The position numbers were made by a program, and so were the translations under genes. This document shows, in pieces, positions 55,346 through 64,000 of a stretch of 64,000 nt of DNA (positions are counted from its first letter, which is position 1; each line of letters starts with the position of its first letter). The DNA is from Hymenopellis radicata (lineage: Eukaryota; Basidiomycota; Agaricomycetes; Agaricales; Physalacriaceae): NCBI GenBank assembly GCA_015501595.1, contig JADNRX010000108.1, positions 1 through 64,000 of the forward strand, read 5' to 3'. Under the pieces are notes generated by a model. The model made no database searches, was not told where the DNA came from, and was given only the letters and a program-made list of their open reading frames with translations.

Positions 55346-56799
55346 TCAGTTCGCTAGTCCCCAAATCCCCGCCTTCCTCACGCCTTCAACAAGCGCATCA
55401 ACATTCCCGAGCATCGTTCCCAGAATCTCCTTCTTCTCCTCAATCGTCCTTGTCGCCTTCCTTTCTCGAGCACATTTCGCATCCAACGTGAACGCGGAAC
55501 CCAACCTCGACAAACTCTTACTAGGAAGATGTCTCGACGGCCGAGCTTGCCCACCAGGTCCCTTCAGCGGACTCTCCGGGACAAACTCGACCTCTTTCAA
55601 CATGCGCAATGAGCGCGGTTGAGACTGGGCAATGGGTGGAAGCGCGAAGGAGCCCTCTTTCTTTGGGGAAGATTCAACAGAGGATGGCGCGGTCGAGTTG
55701 GATGAAGTGACGGATGATGCAGAGCTAGACGACGTCGAGCGGGATGAATGCCCGTCAGAGATTCCGGAATTTGAGATGGAGTACGTCGAGGATCCGTACC
55801 GCGACATGGGACGACTAGGTGTAGCATTGATATATGGCTTCTTGGAAGGAGCGCGCATAGGAGTCGAGGGAACACTGGCCATCGGAGTTGATGGCGCGGT
55901 ATCTACTTCGCGCCGAAGAGCATCGAGCTGCTGCGGCTGCAAGGAGGGAGTCTCGTCGAGGAGGTAGAAGTAGAGGAATTCCAGGCATTTCATTCTAGGA
56001 GTTTTATTAGTACGGACGAAGTCTAGCGAGACTAGGATGTACCTGACTTGGCGCGGTGTACCGGCACGTTTTAGTATTTTGACGATTGCCTGGACACCAT
56101 TGCAGTCCTCAAAAACGCGTAATGCGGGTGGGGAATCGACGAGCATGCAGAGGAGTGCGTCCAGTACAACGGAAGTTAAAGGAGAAGGCTCGGTGGCTTT
56201 GGATGGAGATGCAGAAGCTTCCGTAGAGGAGACGTGTCGCGATTCTAGTAAAAGGTCAATGATGATCTGGGGAAAAGTTAGTCCCAAGAAGACAAATAAG
56301 AGAGAGTGCGCACCTCCAAGGAATACCTTCGTCCTAGAAAGTCTTTGGTAGGAGGATGGAGCATGCCGATTCCCTGTATAAGAGACAGGGATAGCGTGAT
56401 CTGTGAAGCGAGCTCGTCGTCGGTATCGCCACCCCTGTCCCGCAGCCTCTGAGTGGCGGATGCGACCCAAGGCAAGAGACGAGAAGGTACTAGAGATTTG
56501 AGTCAGAACCCTGTAGACCCCCATCGAGGCAAACGCGTACTATTGCACTCAAACGTGTGCTGAAGGGCGACGAACAAGTCAAGGGCCTCTTTCCGTTGTA
56601 CATAATCGGCCAAATGTCGCTCCAGTCGTTTCAAAGCAGCGGTTTTGAAAGCAGACGCTAAGCGGGGAGATAGTATCTGCGAGTTTCTAGTCAGTACACA
56701 TGTCAAGCTGCCAAACGTTGAAGACACCTCGTCAAGGGCCTCCTGAATGAGGTTTCGTATAGTCGTAAATTGTTCGTCCATGGTGGAATCAGATGTCAT
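55346..56799 (-). CDS. cdc14: Septation initiation network protein Cdc14 (fission-yeast type)
   Basis: Four exons (56799-56541, 56489-56314, 56266-56043, 55994-55346) give 1308 nt, 435 aa, from the ATG at 56797-56799. The conserved Cdc14 family fold appears as IRNLIQEALDEVSSTFGSL, LLPWVASATQRLRDRGGD, LSLIQGIGMLHPPTKDFLGR, VVLDALLCMLVDSPPALRVF and MKCLEFLYFYLLDETPSLQP. A long Ser/Pro-rich tail with SPLKGPGG and SKSLSRLGSAFTLDAKCARE follows, then a C-terminal helix. This is the SIN component that partners the Sid1 kinase at spindle poles, not the Cdc14 phosphatase of budding yeast. It looks intact. It shares a 153-bp divergent upstream region with MGM101. Confidence 0.85.
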
Positions 56800-56952
56800 G
56801 TAAATGAGCGTCGTTCGTGGCAGAGGTAAATTGCAAGAAAATATGTTGGATGCAAGAGTACAGGAATTATAATTGACTCCGTGTGGATGTTTATTTGCAA
56901 CCGCGCGACACCACGTGAGGCTGATTTTTTCTCCAGACGACCATCAAGAGCG
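56800..56952. promoter_or_regulatory. Divergent promoter between cdc14 and MGM101
   Basis: Only 153 bp separate the two ATGs. No TATA box is evident. The interval must hold both 5' UTRs and start sites, which implies a shared control region. Confidence 0.5.
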
Positions 56953-57849
56953 ATGGCCAGTCTTGCTCGCAGCATCTTTGCTGCTCAGTCGCGAGGCATA
57001 CCACGCTTAGCGACACGCTCAGTATCCGCTGTGCCACGATGGACTCCAACCTCTCGCCACAAGGTCGCCCGTTACGCGTCAACCGAGGCTCTTGCCACTC
57101 CCGAAGAACCGGCAGAGACGACGCCTGAGGTTGCCGACCCGCAAACAGACTGGTCCAAGAGCTACTTTGGTCTCTCCACAGAGGCGTTCCCTCAGGAAAT
57201 CGCCCAGGTCTTGCAGGAACCGTTGGATCCGCTCGACATTGAAATGAAACCTGGTCCGTTTTTCACGTTGCTTTTGCGAAAATCGCTCATCTGGTTGTAG
57301 ATGGCATGATTTATCTTCCTGAGATCAAGTACCGAAGGATTATGAACAGAGCGTTCGGGCCTGGTGGCTGGGGCTTGGCTCCCCGAACAGAGACAAATGT
57401 TGGACCAAAAATCGTCAGTCGGGAATACGCTCTTGTCTGCCGAGGACGGTGTGTACATTAACCCGTTTATGGACCCAGCTAATTTCTTAGATTGGTCGCC
57501 ATTGCCCGAGGTGAACAAGAATACTTTGATCCCAGCGGTGTGCCTACCGCGACGGAGGCCTGCAAGAGCAATGCTCTCATGCGATGCTGCAAGGACCTTG
57601 GCATTGCCAGTGAACTCTGGTACGTCCAGCCTTTGCATGTTGTACTCTACTAAGCCTTTGCAAGGGATCCGCGTTTCATTCGCGAATTCAAAGCCAAGCA
57701 CTGCGTAGAAGTATTTGCTGAACATCTGCCCACAAAGAAAAAGTGAGAATTCCATTCACTTTTCTCATTCCATACACTAACGTTCTTGTAGGAAGAAGCT
57801 TTGGAGGCGGAAGGACCAACCCAAGTTTTCGTATCCCTACCAAGAGTAG
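56953..57849 (+). CDS. MGM101: Mitochondrial genome maintenance protein MGM101
   Basis: Five exons (56953-57253, 57301-57448, 57491-57619, 57665-57742, 57792-57849) give 714 nt, 237 aa. The N-terminus is a mitochondrial-type presequence ([20 protein letters not shown], rich in Arg and Ser, no acids). The MGM101 core follows: [74 protein letters not shown] and [20 protein letters not shown], ending in a Lys-rich KKKKKLWRRK tail. It is a Rad52-like single-strand annealing protein needed for mtDNA repair and inheritance. All joins keep frame; it looks intact. Confidence 0.93.
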
Positions 57850-57958
57850 AGCTTTGGGTCATTATATATTTAAGCTACTCGCATCTGTATTCGTCTGGCG
57901 AGACATTTCATGTGTTATTGGTTCAGACCCATCACACGGTCACTACTTAATTCAACAC

Positions 57959-58030
57959 GTACCCCATCTCAATCAACTATTACCTTGCATACTGCACTCG
58001 TTTATTTACAAAATGCCGGACGCCTACAGC
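57959..58030 (+). repeat. 72-bp direct repeat, left copy
   Basis: CCCCATCTCAATCAACTATTAC...CTGCACTCGTTTATT...TGCCGGACGCCTACA also occurs at 59561-59632, with small indels. The two copies bracket the zinc-finger-like gene. Confidence 0.75.
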
Positions 58031-58064
58031 TTGTACGGGTGTCTGTGTTGATTTTTAGGATTCA

Positions 58065-58440
58065 TTAAAGGACCCGAGGAACAAGGGTCTCAGAGCGTCT
58101 GCAGACGAGGCTCATTTCCCAATCGGGAAATCGCGCGCCTTCACCACCATCATTGGGACGCGATTCTTTTCTTCCCACCCTCCGAGTCCCTCTATTTTGC
58201 GCAGTAACAGGACAATGTGAAGTACTTGGACCTCCCCCTGCTGCTCGACCACGTCTGTTGATTCCATCGTGAGAACTTTGTGCTCCTTCCGCTCTTTCAT
58301 CCAACGGATTCAAGGCTCCTTCCTGCCGCTTCATATCCTCCTTCGTCTCGACAGCATCATTCGAATAACGAGTCGACTTGCACGACATGAGCTTTCCTGG
58401 TACCATGTGCAACGCCGGTCAAAGCCCCCACGATGCAGGC
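58065..58440 (-). other. Unassigned open frame, possibly coding
   Basis: The minus strand is open for 115 codons with a Gly/Arg/Glu-rich text (DMKRQEGALNPLDERAEGAQ). There is no domain, and the frame may be antisense chance. A plus-strand reading here is also unremarkable. Confidence 0.2.
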
Positions 58441-58641
58441 TCTTTGACCGCTCCTTGGTCAATGCGCACGGACGATACCATTGTGCAAGTCCGGCTAGGC
58501 AAAGAGTCTGTTGCCCACTTACTCGATTAGGTGAACACTGGGCGAACAAAGTCAAAGTCCACATTCGCGTCGCGTATAAATGGCGCGTAGGATGCAATGG
58601 CAACTTTCATCTGCTCTCCAAGCCACTCCCGCATCCCCACC

Positions 58642-59482
58642 ATGGCGCGTACCAACCCGATCTCTTCCCCGAAGCAGAAACATCGGCGAGCCCGCTCTGT
58701 GGCGGACACAAAGGCAAAGCCCAAGCCCAAGGTGAGCATCGCTCTTTGTTGTTGTGCACGATGACAGCCACTCATGGAGGCTTACTAGAGCGACCACAAG
58801 AATGTTCCTGGAGTCGCGTGCCTCCACGCGCCATGCTCGAAGCAATTTCTAAACAAGACAAGCATGAAAATGCATTTTCGTAACCACCTCGCGCCGCAGA
58901 ACCCAGGCTTCAACAAGCGCAAAAAAGAAGATCCCCAGTATGCGGGAGTTTGCAGTTCACATGTGCATAGTTGACGCGTTCTATAGAGCCGCTTTGAGCG
59001 ACTATCGGTTCCCGTGTGGTATATGCACGGTTGCCTTGCCCCGTCTTGCGAAATCAAAGGAGGACATCAGAAAGCATTACTCGAACATGCATGATTGGGT
59101 GTCTGCTGAAAACGTGGAAGATTATATTGCGTGGCTTGAGTCGCCCCCGAGTCCTAGTCCTCCTCCTAGGCCTAGTGCCCCTGCGCTGGTCGAGTCTCTC
59201 GGGAGGGACAAGAGCGCTCTTGTCCAGTGTGCGTGTGGCGAGTTCTCTGCGGCGTGGAACAAGACTATGATCGAGAAACATGTCGGCGAGCATCTAAAAC
59301 TTGACATGCATCCAGAAGTCGACAAGCGTCCAGGACCCGCGTTGTTTGTCTTTGTCCTTGAAGAAAAAGTTCAAGTTATTCAAGGACAAAAACCGCCGGT
59401 CCGCCGAGTCGAGATCACCACTTTCGACAAGCTGATGAAGGGCAATCCGCCCCTCCTCCTTAGTTTCCACAAAATAAAGTAG
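58642..59482 (+). CDS. C2H2-like zinc-finger protein, frame broken near 58930
   Basis: The ATG at 58642 opens MARTNPISSPKQKHRRARSV. An intron (58732-58788) follows, then VACLHAPCSKQFLNKTSMKM with HFRNHL, a C2H2-like finger. The frame then meets a stop, but another frame from about 58940 continues MREFAVHMCIVDAFYRAALS, PCGICTVALPRLAKSKEDIR with KHYSNMH (a second finger), CACGEFSAAWNKTMIEKHVG with EHL (a third), and RVEITTFDKLMKGNPPLLLS. A single-base change near 58930 would explain it, or a missed intron. Product and targets are unknown. The gene is bracketed by 72-bp direct repeats. Confidence 0.5.
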
Positions 59483-59560
59483 GAGGTTGTTTACTTATGT
59501 TCCATGTTGTGTTGTCATTTGTACCATCCCATTTTCTATTTAACAATAATGTCTATCGTT

Positions 59561-59632
59561 GTACCCCATCTCAATCAACTATTACTGCACTCGTTTATTT
59601 CCGAATTTACAAAGTGCCGGACGCCTACAACA
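59561..59632 (+). repeat. 72-bp direct repeat, right copy
   Basis: See the left copy at 57959. It lies in the 3' flank of the zinc-finger-like gene and about 105 bp before the start codon of the next gene. Confidence 0.75.
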
Positions 59633-59736
59633 GCTGATCACATACTGCAGGCGGCACTCCGATGACTCCGTTGTTCCCGCCATCATCACATTTATACCCA
59701 GTCCGGTTCAACTGTGAACCATCTTGAACAATTACA

Positions 59737-60991
59737 ATGGCGCCCATTCGTACCGTATGTTGACTATCTCCCAAGTCCTGATAACCAACCGAATACTTGA
59801 CAGCAATGGACTCGTCTAATCCGCTTCGTTGCTGCAGAAACTTCACGCGTCCACATCGGCGAGCCTGTCGATGCTAAGCTCGATGGTAGGCCTGCTTATC
59901 TTACGCTACGACAGAGCCCTTAAATACCAGTCAAACAGTCGGCCTTGCCGCCGCTCACGGCAACCCGATCAGAGCCTACGAAATCTTGGTTCTGCTTTGG
60001 ATCCCGCCTCCCAAGTGTCGAAGAAGGTTCTCACAGTCAAGCAGCTCTTGACGCCGCTATCCGGGGACGAGATAAAGGTTGTGCGGTGTCTGGGTCTGAA
60101 CTACTCTGACCATGCAGTGAGCATCTACTTTTCTCTCTACCTGCCTTGGACTCATCCGGACTGCAGGCAGAAGCCAAGATGGCAGCACCAAAGTACGCGC
60201 ATTTCACATCTGCACCCACGTCAAGACACGATGTATTCCAGATTCCCCGTCCTCTTCTACAAACCCACGACATCGCTCATCGGCCCGCTCGCACCCGTGA
60301 CGATCCCCCGTGTCGCCCAGCCTCCCAAGGAGAACCTCTCCGACTATGAAGTGGAGTTTACCATCGTCATCGGCAAACCCGCCCGCGACGTGTCGGAAGC
60401 GGACGCGTTGGACTATATTCTCGCGTACACCGGAGCTAATGACGTGGGTATATCCCTCGCGCCAATAGCACATTTCTCATTCTTCTTCTTAGATTTCATT
60501 CCGAAAGCACCAACTCGCGGTATCGCAGTGGGGCTTCTCCAAGAGCTTCGGTACGTTCTCGCCATCCTCCCCCAGCGATGGCGCAATAAATGCAAATGTA
60601 GACAACACGAACCCCTTCGGCCCGTGTCTAGTCGCCGCCTCCAGCATCCCGGATCCCCAAAAGGTGCCCCTCAAGTGCACGATTAACGGTGCTGTCATGC
60701 AGGATGGCAGCACAGCGTACGTTTCCTGCGTGTCTACTACCCCGTTCTTACGTTCACACATTCCCAAGTGACCAAATATTCAACGTGCGCCAAACCATCG
60801 CGTTTCTCTCGCAGGGCACGACCCTCCAGCCGGGGTCTATCATCCTCACCGGGACGCCCAAGGGTGTCGGGTTTGTGAAGAGCCCGCCGTTGTATTTGAA
60901 GGATGGGGATAAGATGTCGGTGTGGGTGGGCGGTGGGATTGGGACGCTCGTCAATGATGTGGTTGAGGAGAAGGCCAAGGCCAAGTTGTGA
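59737..60991 (+). CDS. Fumarylacetoacetate-hydrolase-family protein
   Basis: Starts at the ATG 59737 (MAPIRT, then TRLIRFVAAETSRVHIGEPV) and ends TGA 60991. About eight exons; introns at 59755-59803, 59886-59938 and 60117 onward, with others of about 50 nt. The FAH core is clear: LNYSDHA, RFPVLFYKPTTSLIGPLAPV, the metal-binding DYEVEFTIVIGKPARDV (Glu-x-Glu), YTGANDV, NPFGPCLVA and TLQPGSIILTGTPKGVGFVK. Members hydrolyse acylpyruvates or decarboxylate oxaloacetate, in mitochondria or cytosol; the substrate is not readable. One base is missing near 59986-59990: TACGAAATCTTGGTTCTG is out of frame with GSALDPASQV by one nucleotide. This is either an inactivating deletion or a base error. Confidence 0.8.
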
Positions 60992-61412
60992 TTTAAAGGT
61001 AAATCAAATGTACCCTAAAGTGAAGAGGTGTATCGAGTGTTGTGTTTGATGGTTGACTCTCGTTGGCCCTTCGAGAATTGCATGGGCGACCTCTACATCA
61101 TAGCGAAGGATACGTACATTGATTCAGACATAATCAACTCGAGGGTTTCCTGCATGCCATTCTGAGCTGAGCAACGGTCTCCAGGCAATTAATTGTGGCG
61201 CATCTTCTGATATTGCATCTCTTTCAGAAAGATGTCAACTTTTCGGGAGTATCATCATCGATGTCACATGAAGCTCACTCCTAGTAGATGCTCCTTGTAT
61301 TGAGATTACCTATCACCAGCGCCTGTCTATCTGCGCACGTCTCCCGATCCGCCGGGAGCGATGGGATTTATATACACCCTGCTTAGTTCCTTTTTCCACA
61401 ACCTGCACGGTG
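60992..61412. other. No gene; intergenic
   Basis: No coding frame or recognisable motif. The end should hold the promoter of the next gene. Confidence 0.3.
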
Positions 61413-63060
61413 ATGGTGTTGAGGATCCTACCCAGCTTTGTGCGTCGTCCTTTGAATGACATGCTAGTGAGTTACTGTACTAACTCGCCGTCACCAACAA
61501 CAGGAATATTCGATCACGCGGCCATTCGGGGAGCGCGAACCATTTTTAGTAGCGTTTAGCCTTGCGAGTTTCACCATCTTGACAGCGTTGAACGCGTACC
61601 TCGTTGGTGAGCCACGCCACCTGCACGACGTTCTATAGCCACATTAAGAGATTCTTCGAATCCAGGCTACGATGTCGTTGCCATCAACAAAGCCGATTAC
61701 AATGCGTCTGAAGAACTGCCATGGGTCTCCTCCTGGCAATCTAAGGACTCTACCTGCCAGAAACATATGTTTAAAACTGGGGACGTATTTCGAACCAACA
61801 TCTCTGCATTTCCTTACACCATTTACAACATCCGGGGGAACGGGGGAATGTCAAATGGCTTTGAATATGCCAATAGTCATTTGGGCTCCTGCGACGTAAC
61901 ACAGACTGCGATCCAAGTCTCACGAGGCGACCGCTCCATCACTCTTTCGGTATGCCGTGTCCCCTGATATATGGCATTCATCTGTTATCCTGGCATTATG
62001 TCTCTAGGCTGCTGTGTATTGCCCACCGCCCCTCGAGTTCGAGGCTAGCACAACCTGGATGTTCTCGAACCACCCTGTCATTGGCACCATAACGTCCGAC
62101 ATGTTTGGCGACGATACTGTCCCTCGTGCCCTTCTCGAGGGCATGACAATGTTTGGACGTATGCTCTATTTTCATTCCCTGTGGCTTGGCAATAAGTAAC
62201 TCAATATGCAGAAGAAGCTTATGAAAGCATATACTTTGGTTTATACTAAGGCCGTTTGGGCGGCGACGCCTCGCAACCCATTCGGAGCGTACTTGTGGAA
62301 GCCAGCCCGAACAGCAGTGAAGCAGGCACATGCGTCCGCCCTCACGTTGCTTGGACATTTGAAAACGCGGTTGGCCAACTCGACCTCCAGATTGTGGGGA
62401 CCATAGCGGACGACACAGATATCAATTCCGGGACACTCTATAATCTACTCGAGGTTTTCTTTCATGCTGTCCGAATTGATTTAGGAAAGTGGACTCCTGA
62501 CAACGTACGTTCTCCAGGCTCTCTTGATTGTGTGCACATTTTTCCGATCCTCGAAGATCTTCCAACACCACCGCATTCAATGTATCAGTTAGCGAGTACA
62601 TCCCTGCTGCGCAGGGTCTACCAGCGGAAGCAGCCCAGAGACAAGCTTACCGCGACATGGCCAATTCGAAAGGGATGCTGTATGTCAACGAGACTACTCC
62701 ACCCCGTAATACCCCCACAGCGGAAGCGATCATACGAATGCAGTATACTTGTAACACTCTGCAAAGGAAGACCCTCGGTAGCTGGTTCATCAGCGTACTC
62801 TCCGCTACGCTCTCCATGTTTCTGGCGGCGTGGGGACTAGTGATGACAATACTTGGGTGCCTGGCCAGGCGCAAAACGATGGTAAGTACTTAAGCTGTCG
62901 TTTCACATGATGTGTGGTCTAATCCGGACGTAGCGAATCGATGTTGTACACCCCAAGCGAAGGACAGTTTGTGGGATGGACTGGAAGGTATGAGACGAAA
63001 GCTCTTACTATGCTGATGCTAAGTTGAGATGATACTGTAGAACAGCAGCTCTTTGCTGTG
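61413..63060 (+). CDS. Membrane protein with large external domain, unrecognised
   Basis: The ATG at 61413 (MVLRILPSFVRRPLNDML) is spliced to EYSITRPFGEREPFLVAFSL, with a membrane helix VAFSLASFTILTALNAYLV. A Cys-containing ectodomain follows (NKADYNASEELPWVSSWQSK, FKTGDVFRTNISAFPYTIYN, TTWMFSNHPVIGTITSDMFG, TADDTDINSGTLYNLL-type text). The C-terminal helix is SWFISVLSATLSMFLAAWGL. N-x-S/T sites are frequent. The splice at 62161-62260 (100 nt) avoids an in-frame stop. A one-base frame change near 62570 (before NTTAFNVSVSEYIP) is not explained by splicing. The two-helix layout matches a common Agaricomycete family of unknown function. Confidence 0.55.
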
Positions 63061-63284
63061 CGAAAAAGTGTGAAGGTATAGCGGAGGACGTGAGGCAGCT
63101 GCAGTCGCGCTATTTAGTCTCAACATGGTACAGGAAGTGCGGCTCCTCTCATTTTCAAGGACGCGATTGTATTACTCTCGGTGTCCAAATACAGATTTTT
63201 TCATCTGCCGCGGCGCCTCGAAGTAGAACTTACTCAGACGTGTTGGGATTGTAATATTTTATGGAGACAAAGGGTCTAGAATTT
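63061..63284. other. Intergenic between convergent genes
   Basis: No gene. 3' ends of the membrane-protein gene and of RRP7 face each other. Confidence 0.3.
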
Positions 63285-64000
63285 CTAGTACGGTTTAAAC
63301 TTCCTTGAGGCCTTAAGTTTCTCGATCTTGGCCTTGTCGTTCTCCCAGCCGCGTTTCAATTGCATGAGTTCTAGTGGTGTGTGAGAATCAATTCGCAGGA
63401 ACGCGATAGAGACTTACCATTACGCTGCTTGTCTGCCTTTTGGAACGCGTAAAACTCGGCCTTTTCCTTGGGCTCCTTTCTCTTCCTCCGCCCATTCGTG
63501 CTCGTTTCTCCGGTCTGTTGGAAATGCTTGCTTGCAACGGCGACACCCCCTCCGAGCGTCTGGCCGTACGCGCCGCCGCGAGTGACAAGCGTGAACCCTT
63601 CGTCGTCGACGATGGCCTCGCCCTTGCGGTACTTGGCCTTCTGCTTGGCTTTGGCGAGCTCAAATTCGTACAGATCCATAGATGAATCTGCGTAAGCGCG
63701 AACGGAATCTAGCGGTGGACGGAGAGATTGGTGTGCGGTGAGATAGTGGTCTAAGCCGGTTGGCTCTTCGTTGTCGACAGGCCATGAGCGGGGTTTTGAA
63801 GGAGGGATAAGGGCGCGATCTAGAGACGAAGAGTCGAGAAAAACTATATGCGCGGATTGGCCTGTCCGGCGCAGTTTTCGGAGGGGATGATGAGGAAGGG
63901 GAGTAACTGTAGGTGGTTTTGGCTGCTTGGTCTTATTCAAGCGGCGTCGTTTGGATTTTGGTTCTTCGGCTTCCTGAACCTCTTCAGGCGCGTCCTCTAC
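63285..64000 (-). CDS. RRP7: rRNA-processing protein RRP7, C-terminal part (gene runs off the window)
   Basis: The last exon is ELMQLKRGWENDKAKIEKLK then ASRKFKPY, with the stop at 63285-63287 and an intron (about 63371-63418) before it. The previous exon runs to the window edge. It includes GEAIVDDEGFTLVTRGG, the Ala/Gly loop GQTLGGGVAVASKHF, EKAEFYAFQKADKQRN and a basic patch (KSKRRRLNKTKQPKPP). This is the Rrp7 C-terminal pattern. The protein is part of the UTP-C subcomplex in small-subunit pre-rRNA processing in the nucleolus. The N-terminus lies to the right of 64000. Confidence 0.85.

Overview
The window looks like nuclear DNA of a basidiomycete fungus, most likely an Agaricomycete. Genes are cut by many introns of about 45-60 nt with GT...AG ends. 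The families are typical of that group: large leucine-rich F-box proteins, a cytochrome P450 with nine exons, an RGS-domain membrane protein, a Clp1-like gene and the C-terminal part of an Agaricomycete ankyrin-type protein. No operons, Shine-Dalgarno sites or CRISPR arrays were seen.

The window has two contrasting halves. Positions 1-31.6 kb are an accessory, repeat-rich graveyard. They hold a gene encoding a Ulp1-like protease joined to a pogo-like DDE transposase (1.2-5 kb), a 1.1-kb element with inverted ends (6.7-7.8 kb) and a 906-codon protein of unknown function (8.6-11.6 kb). Broken or chimeric relatives of that protein lie at 16, 22, 23.5 and possibly 25 kb. There are also decayed fragments of an Arf-like GTPase, of ribosomal protein eL8 (twice), of an ankyrin-type protein and of a Clp1-like gene, plus one F-box gene that looks intact. 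A Ty3/Gypsy LTR retrotransposon with a broken pol (25.5-31.6 kb) ends this half.

Positions 32-64 kb are gene-dense and mostly housekeeping: a coiled-coil protein, an RGS membrane protein, a tRNA, a WBP2-like GRAM protein, the cullin CUL1, a DUF202 membrane protein, the SIN-pathway protein Cdc14, mitochondrial MGM101, a fumarylacetoacetate-hydrolase-family enzyme, a membrane protein and the C-terminal part of RRP7. A P450 gene was duplicated across CUL1; the left copy is frameshifted and the right copy is intact (513 aa). A 0.6-kb segment beside it is present again in inverted orientation. Three small families of non-autonomous inverted-repeat elements sit between these genes, two of them with exact 8-bp target duplications.

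There is no gene cluster with one obvious joint pathway. CUL1 is the scaffold that could use the F-box proteins, and Cdc14 and MGM101 share a 153-bp divergent promoter. The most unusual items are the Ulp1-DDE fusion, the chimeric paralog at 16-17 kb, the dated MITE insertion at 49.6 kb and the 906-codon family. Exon joins were worked out by eye from splice sites and frame. Products are family-level recognitions made without database searches.
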